From Rhizophagus clarus (Eukaryota; Glomeromycota; Glomeromycetes; Glomerales; Glomeraceae), in assembly GCA_015698045.1 (NCBI GenBank), contig BLAL01000176.1, positions 186,001 to 250,000 on the forward strand: a stretch of 64,000 bases of DNA, written 5' to 3'. The notes below the pieces were generated by a model. That model was not told the DNA's origin and did no database searches. It saw only the letters and a program-made list of their open reading frames with translations. This document shows positions 53,611 to 64,000 of this stretch, piece by piece. Made by a program: the position numbers and the translations under genes. Position 1 is the stretch's first letter. Each line of letters opens with the position of its first letter.

Positions 53611-55690
53611 GTTTCTAGTCCTTTAGACTCGAAGTTAACGGTTTAGGTAACTGAAGAGAGTAGTTAGAGCTTTATTTCATCTTTATTTTGTATTTATACT
53701 TTTATTTATATTTACGTATATATATCGATATCATTTTATTAAAATTTCTCTTTCTAAAGTTATTTTTATATAAATAAAGGTATAAATATTTTATTACTAA
53801 TTAAATAATTCTTGTTTAATCGTTTAAATGTAAAACTACATACATTAACTAACCTAGTGTGGAAAAATTAGAAATATATATGATATACTGTTTCTATCCT
53901 GATAGAAACCTATTCATAGCACTTATTTAGTTCAATAATATTAATTTAATTTAAATACACGTGTAACAAGTTATATAATTCTTAGTTTCGAGAGGCATTC
54001 CAAATTTTGCCTAAATTACGCTATAAAGTTACAATACTAAATTTTTTTGGCCGATTTCCGCTAAAAATAGATGGTCATCATATTGCGCGTCTCAAGTTAT
54101 AATTTTGTCCGATATAACGAAATTGGAAATCGAATTTTGGATTCGAAACTTAAGAAATGAATAATCACGATTGATCAAATCTAAAATCAATTCTCATTTT
54201 TGGAACCGGTCCAGTATCGGTCCCAGTCATACTTGATACTTGAATGAAGGTTTAAAAAGAAACTTTATTTAAAGAAATATATATATATATATTGATTCCG
54301 AATTCAACTCAGATATTTATCCGGATATTTATCCGGTTAAATATCCGAAAAAAATTATCCGGTTGAACGGATCGAAACACGTTTAATTAGTTTTATGCGT
54401 ATTTCCGGGGTCAACATTATGTAAAAAACTCACTGGAATTATATAAAAGAGAAAAAGTTACAACGATTTCCATCAGTAGCATATCGAGATAATGGTCAGT
54501 TGCGATTGCATTAATTTAAAGGGGGAAAGATGGAAAAAGGAAAATGATTTTTTTATATTTTTAAAAACTTTCTTTTATTTGCAACAATTATATATACAGT
54601 ACATATGGATGAATAACAGAATTTTTTTATGATTACCATGATAAAATAAATTTATTACAGTGTTAATCATTTAACTATCGAGTTGTTTAATAGTAAAACT
54701 AAGAGAAAGCTTTATATAAATTCTTTTGGAAGGATTATAATAAATTCCTCACAACAAATAATAATCAATTTTATTAAAAAAGTTATTTAGTCAAGTGACC
54801 TAAAAGTGAAATTTGGGATCTATATATAAGCCACCTGTATAAAATTTATTGTTTATAACTAAGGACAGAAGATTGGAAATATTAGCTAATGATTATATAA
54901 ACAACCAACTGATGGATCCATATGTCTCGCTCTTTCAGCATGTAACAAATAAATGATAATTTAATGTTGCTTACGTGATTAATGGATACCAAAATTATAC
55001 GAGGTCTAGTTACTGACCATGAATAAAAAACTCTTCAAGTACGTTTTGATTTTGAAATACTCACATTATATAAATTTTTATAATTATTGTAATATAACTT
55101 GAAATGCGTAAACACTTGATTACTTTGCAATCCTTGATACCTCTCGCAATCCATTTTAATTTTATTTTGAAATATTGTTTCGATTGAATGATTTTATTAC
55201 ACCAATATTTTTAACGAGAATGAACGAATAGCAAAATTTACACTATATTGCTCGTAATAAAGATCGCAAGCATATAAATTACGAAAGGGGTTAGACGAAT
55301 CATTCATTCAGTGATGATTAAGAATGTCGATAAAAAGAATTAATCTTGTCAAAGAAAGTTAGAAAAAAAAGACAGTAATTTGAGGAAAGATGATGCATAT
55401 TGTAACCCGTAAGTATTATTCAGTCTTATAAATTTGTTTAAATCTGAAAAAATTTAACTTAATTTTATTCAATGTAATTGTTACTTATATTTTAGTATTC
55501 TCTTTATTTATTTAAACTGACAATAAATGTATCCGATTATAAATAATCAAATATTATTGATTAAGTATTTTCACATACCCTATTTAGAAAACATATTCCT
55601 TAAGATGTACGATTCAAGAATTCTGCGTCAGTGTTTGTAAATTTCTTGTAACAAGTGTTTTAATATGATCAAATTGCATTTTAAAAATCC
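53611..55690. other. Non-coding downstream flank of kinase 2
   Basis: It parallels 45,034-47,180. One insert of roughly 95 bp (about 54,035-54,130) is absent from the kinase 1 flank. No gene or RNA gene is recognised. Confidence 0.5.
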
Positions 55691-56769
55691 AAAATTTCTA
55701 AATCAAAGTGTACGTATACAATAATATTTAGTTATTTTAATCGCGCGTCATATAACAAAAAATTTATAAAAATCTGAACGCCTAATGTTACAGTATTTTC
55801 TTCGAAGATTTAAAACAATCTTACCAAAGTTGTCGACGATATTTCAATTAAGTTGATTACAATTATTTAGATAAAATACTTATTTATGAACAAAGGTGAG
55901 CAAGATGAAAAGAAGTAAATTTGCATATCAGAAAATACAAATAATAGTGAAATGGTTATACACAATCGTTACTCTTAACCGTAACAGATCACATGATATT
56001 CTATCGGGTATATAAGTAATGCAAAATGATCCTCCCTCATTTTTTTCTCCTAAATTATGATAAACCTTATTTAATGTTTACAAATAATTTCGTAATGATA
56101 AATAAGTATTCTCGCGATAATTTGAATACACTTTATTATATGTTACACCCATTATATTATCGTTTACAAAATACTGTTTATCATCATTCAAACCATTAGT
56201 TCAACCACATTTTGTTTTTGCATTAAGCGTAATAAAATTTTTTTTTTTCTTTTGAATTTCTAATTTTTTTTATATTCTTATACCATACTTATATTATTCT
56301 CTTAAAAAAACATTTGAACAGAGACGTTCCTTCTGAAAAACGAAAAATATAACAAATAGTATATTGTCATCATCATCATCAACAATAAATAATCTTTCAT
56401 CAAAAATAAATATAATAACAAGATATGTTTTCGATTTTAGAATAAATTTTATTGGATGTGAAGAATCATATTAAAAACATTACATCGGATATTAGTATAT
56501 AATTATAATGAAAGCGATTTGATTTTTATGATATAGAAATTATTTATTGAAACAATTAAAACAATTCTTTTGATTATTTCTACCTGAAAAAGAGATTATT
56601 TAACCTCAAGAATTTATTCGTACGACTAAGATCATATTTAATTTATGTAAGTTAAAAGGTGTGTGTCGTAATTCGTAAGGTGCAGTAATTAATCATTTTT
56701 CTTAATTTTCGTAGTTCACGTAATCTATATATTAATCGTATTATTTGACCCGTATCTAAATTATATACC

Positions 56770-57860
56770 ATGGCAGAAAGTGAGTAAAATTAATTCAATA
56801 TTTTCCTTTTTTTATATATATTATAAAAAAAACAATGCTAATGAATTTTTTCACGATCGATTAAAAGTCAGTCTAGATTTAAGTAGATAATTGGCATTGG
56901 ATTAGCGTTAATATATCCCATAAGCATAAGTAAGTCAAAAGCGTTAAAAAATATATGTTTTCCCTGTTTTAATCTCTCATTCTTTTTCTTATCAGTTTAT
57001 ACAACTCCTCAAGGAATGAACTTACAAATAATAAAATTAAAAGTCCACACCAAATAGATAGAGCATTTTTTTTTCCATTATTAACATCACCAATATCAAC
57101 ATTATTCCCATTTGCATGGATCAATCCTTAGAATACATAATTTAATTTGGTGCTATAGGTATATAATTGGTATAAATTTTTATTATTGTATGGAACCATA
57201 CTAAAGAATTAAAACGTAAAAAATTGTTAGTGGTACTTCTGAAATGGGTTCCTGCTTTGAAAAGTGACTCAATTTATGTAAGTAAAAGACATGTATCACT
57301 TAAGAATAAATTTTTTTTTTTAACGAGAATTTTAAAATTTATTATATCTTTTTTTTTTTAGTTTTTAGTTGGGTTTGGCAATTTCTTCATCGGTAGTTAT
57401 TATGACAGTATTTAATAATATTATTCACGTATGGGTGTTTTCATCTTACGTACAATTTTCAGAAAATTATACGTAATTGTATGAAATTTTACAGTACCAA
57501 TATTACAAAGTTTAACTCAAATTTTCTTCATATACAAGTATGTTACGCTACTTCTATTAACTCTCCCGTATCAACAACGTGTCAACAACAATAACAATTA
57601 ACAATCTTTTTTTTTCTTAGAATAATAGAACCAGTAACACAACATTCAAGCACATCAATGACGAGTAGACTTACATTGGCGAACGCAGCAAAGAAAGATG
57701 ATATAAGGAGGATAGAAGTTTTTTTACGTTATGATGAATCTTTAATAGGCGGAGGCGTTTGCGGAACGTTAACAACTACTTCTGCTTTATAACACCATCA
57801 TTCACTCCGCTAATAACAAACACAATCACAACCGTGACATCAACAAATACTAATAATATG
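56770..57860 (+). pseudogene. Small unknown gene relic, copy 2
   Basis: This copy keeps the likely start exon (ATGGCAGAAA followed by GTGAGT near 56,770), but the next exon (about 57,207) has a base loss that shifts the frame from RKEIVSGTSD to another phase. The third (about 57,370) and fourth (about 57,620, TSRLTLANAAKK) are also altered. With copy 1 it shows a four-exon gene layout that has decayed on both sides. The family is unknown. Confidence 0.4.
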
Positions 57861-58009
57861 GATTATTTTAATATTATTTTAATTCAAATGGATTAAATGC
57901 AGCTGCAATGATACAAAATAAGTCTAGTATTGGAATAAATCGTAATAAAGCGTATGAAAGGTTAAATTCGGGAGATTTTTATCGAGGTCGAATTCACAAA
58001 TTTTAACAT

Positions 58010-59640
58010 CTATCACTATTGGAGAAAATTCAAATATTGAAGAGAGTAATTAATATCACCATCCTTTTTAACAACAAAAATTGATTATTATAATAGAAAT
58101 ACCTTTATGCATATCTTCGCGGGTGAACTGTGAAAGAACTAGTACAGTTTTTAGCAATGTTGGTAATGGTAAAGAATAAGTGCAAAATCTGAATAAGTAA
58201 AAGTAGCAATAGTATAAGAATAAGTGTTGGAACAAATACAAATACTAGTATTAGTGGTAATGAAATTCAAATAATTTAGGTGTAAGAAAAATTTCAGGAC
58301 ACATCAACATCAAAAATCATTTGAAAGCTCAATAAGATTATTTGCTGAAAAAAATTCCGATGGATCTCATCGAACAATTAGAAATCATAATAACGTGAGC
58401 GTAAATAGGGACCGTAGTAACTACTTCAACCACTTATACTGCTAGAACTACTGTATGTACTATTATCATGGGATAAACCTGATTTTAACATCGTTTGAAC
58501 GTTGATGAAAGAAAAGGGTTATCGGGCTTAATGGAAAATGTAAATTGTTAACTAAACGTCTTGTATCTCCTTAGAAGAAAAACTTTTATCAAAATTAAAA
58601 ATTAACTTAATATTTATAGAAAGATTCCTAGATTAAAAATTTTTTTTATTCCAATTTGTATTATCGTAATATATTTGTACAGTATATATATATTATATTA
58701 TGCTTTTTCTATTTATCTTTTTGATGGGTGAAGTTCGTTCTTTTCTTTTTTCATGTCATTTTTTTTTTTTTTGTATTATATGTGGGTTTGGATTTTTCGG
58801 TTATATACAGTATATGCATATTATAATTATATTTAATATTGAATCTATAAATTAAAATAAAAAACCTTTTTTTTTTTTTTAGATATCATGCAACTCGCGA
58901 TATTTGAAATAGAAAATTTTTTTTCTAAATTCTCTTAATATATGTTATCAAATATTATTTATTACTTTCAAAAATAAAATCACGATCCTCAGAAAATTTT
59001 ATTTTAAAAAATGATTTAACATATATTTGTCTTAATATATATGTTGTCATAAATTATTTTATCAAGAATATGATTATTGAGATTTGAGACCTCAACAGAC
59101 GCTTACATTATAATATAATTAAAAATTAATAAAAACTTAAACCTAATAATTTTATAAAAATAGTTATAGAACATTTGATTTAGATAATAAATTTAAATCG
59201 TTGTATGGCAACACTTGAAAATTATTTGAACTTTATTTCTTATTCGAAATACAATATACCTTAAAAAGTACACGCATCTTTGTGAAATGAAGTTACATGT
59301 TACACAGCATTCTTCTAGATATCAGTTTCAGATGTGAAGGCCTAGAACTTCCCAAGAAAGCCGGAACGATTATGATCATGTGTTACTCATGGCTCATTTC
59401 GACGGAAAATGCAATCTTTCAAATAATTGTTGGTAAAATATCTTTTATGAATTTGTAATTTATAATATAGAGAAAAAAAAGTAACGTTGTGTTTCACAAT
59501 TGTTAAATACCATTTATGCAGTTTGTCAAATTTATAAGCTCGTATCTAGAAACTCTAGCAGACTTGAATGAATTAGATATTATCAATTGATCGTGAAAAA
59601 TAAAAATTGAACGATATTTAATTTTTTGTGATGATCAGAT
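58010..59640. other. Non-coding backbone flank of block 2
   Basis: Bases 58,490-59,170 match 14,975-15,388 and 59,455-59,620 match 22,180-22,850, in one uninterrupted run. This is the insertion-free version of the region that in block 1 contains element B. Bases 58,015-58,480 have no counterpart in block 1, where the Plavaka A copy begins. Confidence 0.6.
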
Positions 59641-59872
59641 AATGCTGTAACAGGAATTTTTTTATGAATTACTATATTTGGTCTAATACTATTTTTTTTC
59701 CTGCACAAAAATTGTTATAGTTTAGTACAACTAAGTGTAGTGTACAAATTTGTGTATTTTTTTTTTTACTCTTCGACAAACTGTCCTTTTTTTTCTTATT
59801 ATAATTTCGAATTTATTTGATAAAATTACCCGCATATATAAATTATAATTCATATAATTCAAATTAATTAGT
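59641..59872. promoter_or_regulatory. Upstream region of kinase 3
   Basis: It shares 'actatatttggtctaa' and a T-run with the leaders of kinases 1 and 2, followed by 'gcatatataaattataattc' just before the ATG. Confidence 0.45.
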
Positions 59873-61646
59873 ATGGAAAAAAAGCCAAAAAATTTATGGA
59901 AAAATTATGATACTAATTATCAGGTAATATATATTCACATTATCGTTATTAATTAAAATTCTATTGTTAAAATTGTATAATTTTTTTGTTATTAAAAGCA
60001 CCATATTACAATTTCTGCTATTGATCCAACTAATGAAGATGAAGGTATAGTTTATATAGAAGATTTAGAAAAAAGGAAAGAAGTTTATGGAATATGTGGA
60101 GAATGTTATGAACCCGGCACAGGACAATATTGGTGTCAACCTTGTAATGCTAAAAGGTTAAAGGATAACTTTAAAAATTGGACTAGTGGAAATAAAGATA
60201 TTGATGAATTAATACAACAATCACAACTTAATGCTCTACATTGGAGTAAATGTCTTGAATGGATTCCTTTTGAAAAATTTCAAAATATTACTTATATTGC
60301 AGAAGGTGGATTTGGTAAAGTTTATTCAGCTGAAAGGCCTGAGGGAAATATTGATTATTGGGATATTGAAAAACAAATATGGGTAAAACAGTTTCATGAC
60401 AAATATGCATTGAAAAGTTTGAATAATTCTTCCGATATTTGTTCAGATTTTTTAAATGAAGTAATTTCAATATTTTAACTTTTATTTACAATTACTTATA
60501 TGCATTTACTCATTAACAAAATTTCCTTTTAACAATTAGATTAAATCTCATCTTCAGATTTATCTTAATGAAGTTATTTCATGTTTTGGAATAACTCAAG
60601 ATCCAAATACCAAAGAGTATATGATGGTTTTATTTTACTGTGACGAAGGAAATTTGAGAAATTATATAAATGAATCTGAAACTTATATAAGTTATAGATC
60701 AAAAATTGATGAATTACGAACAATTGCACAAGGACTTTTGGATATTCATAATTCTGGATTTGTTCATAAGGATTTTCATTCAGGTAATATATTATTTTAT
60801 TATGGTCCATTTATAAGTGATTTAGGAATGTGTCAACCAGCAAATAAGCGAACAGTTAAAGAAGAAGGAACTTATGGAGTATTACCATATGTGGCACCAG
60901 AAGTTTTACGTGGACATCAATATACAAAAGCAGCAGATATTTACTCATTTGGGATAATAATGAACGAGTTTCTTTCTGAAGAAATTCCTTTTAATGATAT
61001 TCCTCATGATAAACTTTTAGCTATTCAAATATGTAAAGGATATAGACCAAAAATTTCTAAAGATGTACCAAAATTACTTGCGAATTTGATAATAAAATGT
61101 TGGGATGCTGAAATAGAAAATAGACCAACTGCGAAAGAATTGTATCAAATGTTAGAGAAATGGAATAATGAAATCATTGATATTGAAGGTAGTGAAGATA
61201 GTGAAGATAATAAAGATAATGAAGATAATGAAGTTAATGAAGATAATGAAGATAAAGAAGAAGATAATGAAGATAAAGAAGATAAAGAAGATAATAAAGA
61301 TAATGAAGATAATGAAGACAATGAAGATAGTGAAGACAATGTAGATAGTGAAAATAGTAAAGATGGTGAGGATAATGGGGATAATGAAAATAATGAGGAT
61401 AGTGAAGATGTTAAAAATAGTCAAAATAGTGAGATTTATTCTCAAGTAAAAGAATGTGACGAAATTAGAAGAAAAAAATTTGAAAGCAAATCAAATAAAG
61501 ATAAATCCATAAACATCCAAACGCATCCACAAGCAATTTATACTAGTAGACTTTTAAATTTTAAAAATCTTCCAAAACCAGTAAATTCTTCAGATTTATC
61601 ATCTCTTCAATTTAATTCAGGTAAATTTAACTTAATAATGATGTAA
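59873..61646 (+). CDS. TKL-type protein kinase 3 with zinc-ribbon-like motif and expanded acidic tail
   Basis: Exons 59,873-59,923, 59,999-60,460 and 60,540-61,646 give 539 aa. Features are CGECYEPGTGQYWCQPC (about residue 53), the complete Gly loop EGGFGKVYSAE (about 119), the lysine in YALKSL, HKDFHSGNIL (about 247), DLG (about 265) and APE. All catalytic positions look intact, and the loop is more canonical than in kinase 1. The tail is a long run of Glu/Asp/Asn made by 'gaagataat'-type repeats (61,190-61,400). The three short 3' exons of kinase 1 are damaged here: the acceptor AG before the fourth exon is gone and that exon has a TGA. Translation probably runs into the former intron and ends at 61,646. 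Confidence 0.8.
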
Positions 61647-62814
61647 ATAAATAGATTTCAAAACAATAATTAATTTATATATATGTATATTATTAATAAA
61701 TGCTTATTATGCTGTTCAATCAACATGATTAGCAAATCCATGTAAGTATTTCTCTTAATTATTATTACTATAATTATTTTATTGCATTTATATTTATTAA
61801 TGGTTAATATTTTTATGAAATTTGCAGGTTCAGCTCAATTAAGTGAATCAGGTAATTTATTCTTTATTTATACCTTGTTAATATTTTCTAGCTGTTGATT
61901 TATTTAATTTATTTTATAGAGCTAAATGAATTTTGGTAAGAATAATATTGAATTAAGTCTTTTTCTTAAAGTTGAAGTTTATAGTTTAGGTAACTAAAGA
62001 ACATGTTGAACAGTAGTTATTGTTAGTTTTACATTTATTTTTATTTTATCTTTATTTTTATATATTATACTTTTATTTTTTATATCATTTTATTAAAATT
62101 TCTTTTCTTGATATTATTTTTATATATATATAATATAAATATTTTCATGCTAATTAAATAATTCTTGTTTAATTATTTAAAAGCTGTATACATTAACCTA
62201 GCAAGTGTCAATAAATAAAATGTTTAATTAGGTTTATATGTATTTCCGGGCCATCATCATGTAAAGCTCACTATAATTATATATAATACTAGCATATCAA
62301 ATATTGTTTATTATTCTTAAATTTTTTTATTGGTAAATGCATACTTTATTGTTATTGATGTGAGAGAATATACTAACATAAAAGATATATATTAGTAAAG
62401 GAAACCCTACATTATATACCAATTTTCATGATTATACAATTTAAAAAAAAATTAACATAAAAATAAAAAAAAGCTAGCTTTATCTATCTACACTGAAAAT
62501 AATACCAATAAACCAATCACTAGTGAATCAAAAAAATATTGTTAGCGATTATTATTACATTACTGTATATCGCATTTTTACAAAATATTCTATCATCATT
62601 AAGAGTACAGGCTATTGGTAAAGAAACTGCTATATACATACAACTTTATACGTAATAAAATAGTTATTTGAGTAAGAAAAACACGGTTGTAATAAAAAAC
62701 TTACTATTAACTATAGCTATATAAATTGTGAACTACTTAAAATTTAAATTATTAGTTTCATTTTTTTCAAACCCAAATGTTAGACGATCCACTACTTGCT
62801 TCTAATCCTTCTCA
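61647..62814. other. Downstream flank of kinase 3
   Basis: The remains of the last kinase exons are visible to about 61,940 (AQLSESELNEFW). Beyond about 62,300 the resemblance to the other kinase flanks fades and the sequence is AT-rich without signals. Confidence 0.5.
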
Positions 62815-63000
62815 TCAAGATTCCTCCTTTTTCGCCATTTCTTTTAATCTTGTCACAAAATCAGGAACAGGTGGTAGCAAAGCCAAAAATGATGCAAATC
62901 CTATCAGAGCCACTTGCACAACTTGCTTGGGGCTACTTGTACCAATTGTGAATCTTATTCCTTTAGGTGGAACATCTTCAGGTACTCTGACGAACCGCAT
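62815..63000 (-). CDS. Possible small membrane protein (61 aa)
   Basis: The frame has a sensible composition, with one hydrophobic segment (VVQVALIGFASFLALLPPVP) and a charged end (KEMAKKEES). An overlapping frame on the same strand (63,176-62,955, with NMNEAQTKFENWLKNINNEK) looks coding just upstream, so this may be the end of a longer gene with an intron or a frame break between them. No family is recognised. Confidence 0.4.
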   Translation of the reverse strand: MRFVRVPEDVPPKGIRFTIGTSSPKQVVQVALIGFASFLALLPPVPDFVTRLKEMAKKEES

Positions 63001-63606
63001 TTTAATCCTCTCTTCTCATTATTGATATTTTTAAGCCAATTTTCAAATTTGGTTTGAGCCTCATTCATATTTTGATCGGCAAAAACTTTTTTTTTATAGC
63101 CAAAAGCACATTTTATTTGAAAGCATGTGTACAAATTGTATGTGTACATTAATAAAACACCTATAGAACGTGTCAATATATTTGGCTAATCTACCTATTA
63201 ATTTTTTTGAGTTTTTGCTATTATCTCTATTTTTTTGGTTTACGCTAAATTTTTTTTAAAAAAGAAAAAAGGTAAAAGTAAAGAAAGAATTACGCCCTAC
63301 AAAAAAAACAATTAGTAAAAATATGAAGGGAGTACTAAACTATTAAGAACTATATCTAGAATCGTAGTCTTGATCTTCCAGTCTTCACTGTGGATAGAGT
63401 GAAGTTCTGTAAGATAGATAATGCTTCCTGCCTATTCGTACATGTATGTCATCCTATTACAGAATTCTGAAAATTCTTGAAAATTCTTTTAGATCATCTT
63501 TAGTAGCCGATTAATTAGATGCCAACTTCTTTAACACGTTCACTAAAGTGTTAAAGATATCGGCAGAACTCTTGGACTTGCTCCTTTGGTGGGATTTGGT
63601 TGGGTT
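63001..63606. other. Spacer
   Basis: Apart from the possible upstream exon at 63,000-63,110 (minus) I see no gene. Bases 63,460-63,490 contain a short direct repeat 'gaaaattctt'. Confidence 0.35.
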
Positions 63607-63982
63607 CTAATCTGTCAATCTGTTTCGAATGCTCATTTTACTAGACAAATTCTTGCTCAACTTGGTAAAGTTGTTACGAGGGATTTTATTCCTATTGGGG
63701 TCTCCACGTGACCAATTGTAAGAATAGTTTTCAATGTCAAAAGAAGTTCTTAGCGCAAACATCATATCTGTATACCTTTCGAAGAACACGATCAACTGCC
63801 TTTCCCCTTTAGGTGTTTGTATTGCCTTATAGGCTTTTATCAAGTATTTTGCGAGAAATTCTGATTGTAAGTTGTGGTTTACTAGGCGCTGAGTATGTTG
63901 GGCTTCCAGGCAATCCTTCCATACTAGACAAAATCTTTCACGGTGTTTTTGTTCATTTAGCGACCAGTCTTCTGAAAACCAT
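63607..63982 (-). pseudogene. Coding fragment of unknown type at the right edge
   Basis: The minus strand is open from 63,982 to a stop at 63,607: WKDCLEAQHTQRLVNHNLQS, then FLAKYLIKAYKAIQTPKGER, RYTDMMFALRTSFDIENYSY. A stop precedes it near 63,983, and no ATG stands at a convincing place before 63,843. It is Arg/Lys/Gln-rich and slightly less AT-rich than its surroundings, so it may be a mobile-element fragment. The window ends here. Confidence 0.4.
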
Positions 63983-64000
63983 CAGATGGGTATGTTGAGA

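Noticed and set aside
61145-61445. Minus-strand Ser/Leu and Ile/Phe-rich frames
   Set aside because: They are shadows of the Glu/Asp repeat of kinase 3; the same happens at 44,321-44,545 over kinase 1.

Overview
The window looks like nuclear DNA from an arbuscular mycorrhizal fungus close to Rhizophagus (Glomeromycotina). This rests on a very AT-rich background, short GT-AG introns, F-box and tyrosine-kinase-like (TKL) genes in local copies, decayed Plavaka-type transposases and LINEs, and a gag-like family that I recall (not searched) as abundant in Rhizophagus.

The host backbone is a tandem segmental duplication. Block 1 (1 to about 45,030) and block 2 (about 47,300 to 61,650) share the same order: a seven-exon F-box/PP2-like gene on the minus strand (1,023-2,272 and 48,198-49,449), a 1.3-kb repeat (5,126 and 49,537), a decayed small gene (8,235 and about 56,770), shared non-coding flanks (14,975-15,388 plus 22,144-22,850, matching 58,480-59,640) and a TKL kinase (43,004 and 59,873). 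A third, dead kinase copy with its own flanks (51,718-53,610) lies inside block 2. Kinases 1 and 3 have intact kinase domains.

Block 1 is longer because it took insertions that block 2 lacks: a 5'-truncated LINE with a 19-bp target duplication (2,529-4,378), a decayed Plavaka transposase (9,003-11,810), a LINE ORF1 relic (about 12,150-13,685), a second copy of the 1.3-kb repeat (13,686-14,974), a 6.75-kb Plavaka-type element with 18-bp terminal inverted repeats and a divergent partner gene (15,389-22,143), and a small retroposon tail (22,991-38,980) which was itself split by a 15.7-kb Polinton-like element.

The Polinton-like element (23,239-38,902) is the most notable object. It has 1,555-bp, nearly identical terminal inverted repeats and a GGTCG target duplication. 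It encodes a protein-primed family B DNA polymerase and a retrovirus-like integrase, but no recognisable Polinton capsid proteins, packaging ATPase or Ulp1-like protease. Instead it carries a gag-like protein with a CCHC knuckle and a retropepsin-like protein. It also carries two divergent F-box genes, several unknown small proteins, and a cysteine-rich gene duplicated in the repeats. Its extreme ends can fold into hairpins. It looks whole and recent.

The right end (62,800-64,000) holds two minus-strand open frames I cannot name. No rRNA, tRNA or CRISPR was found.
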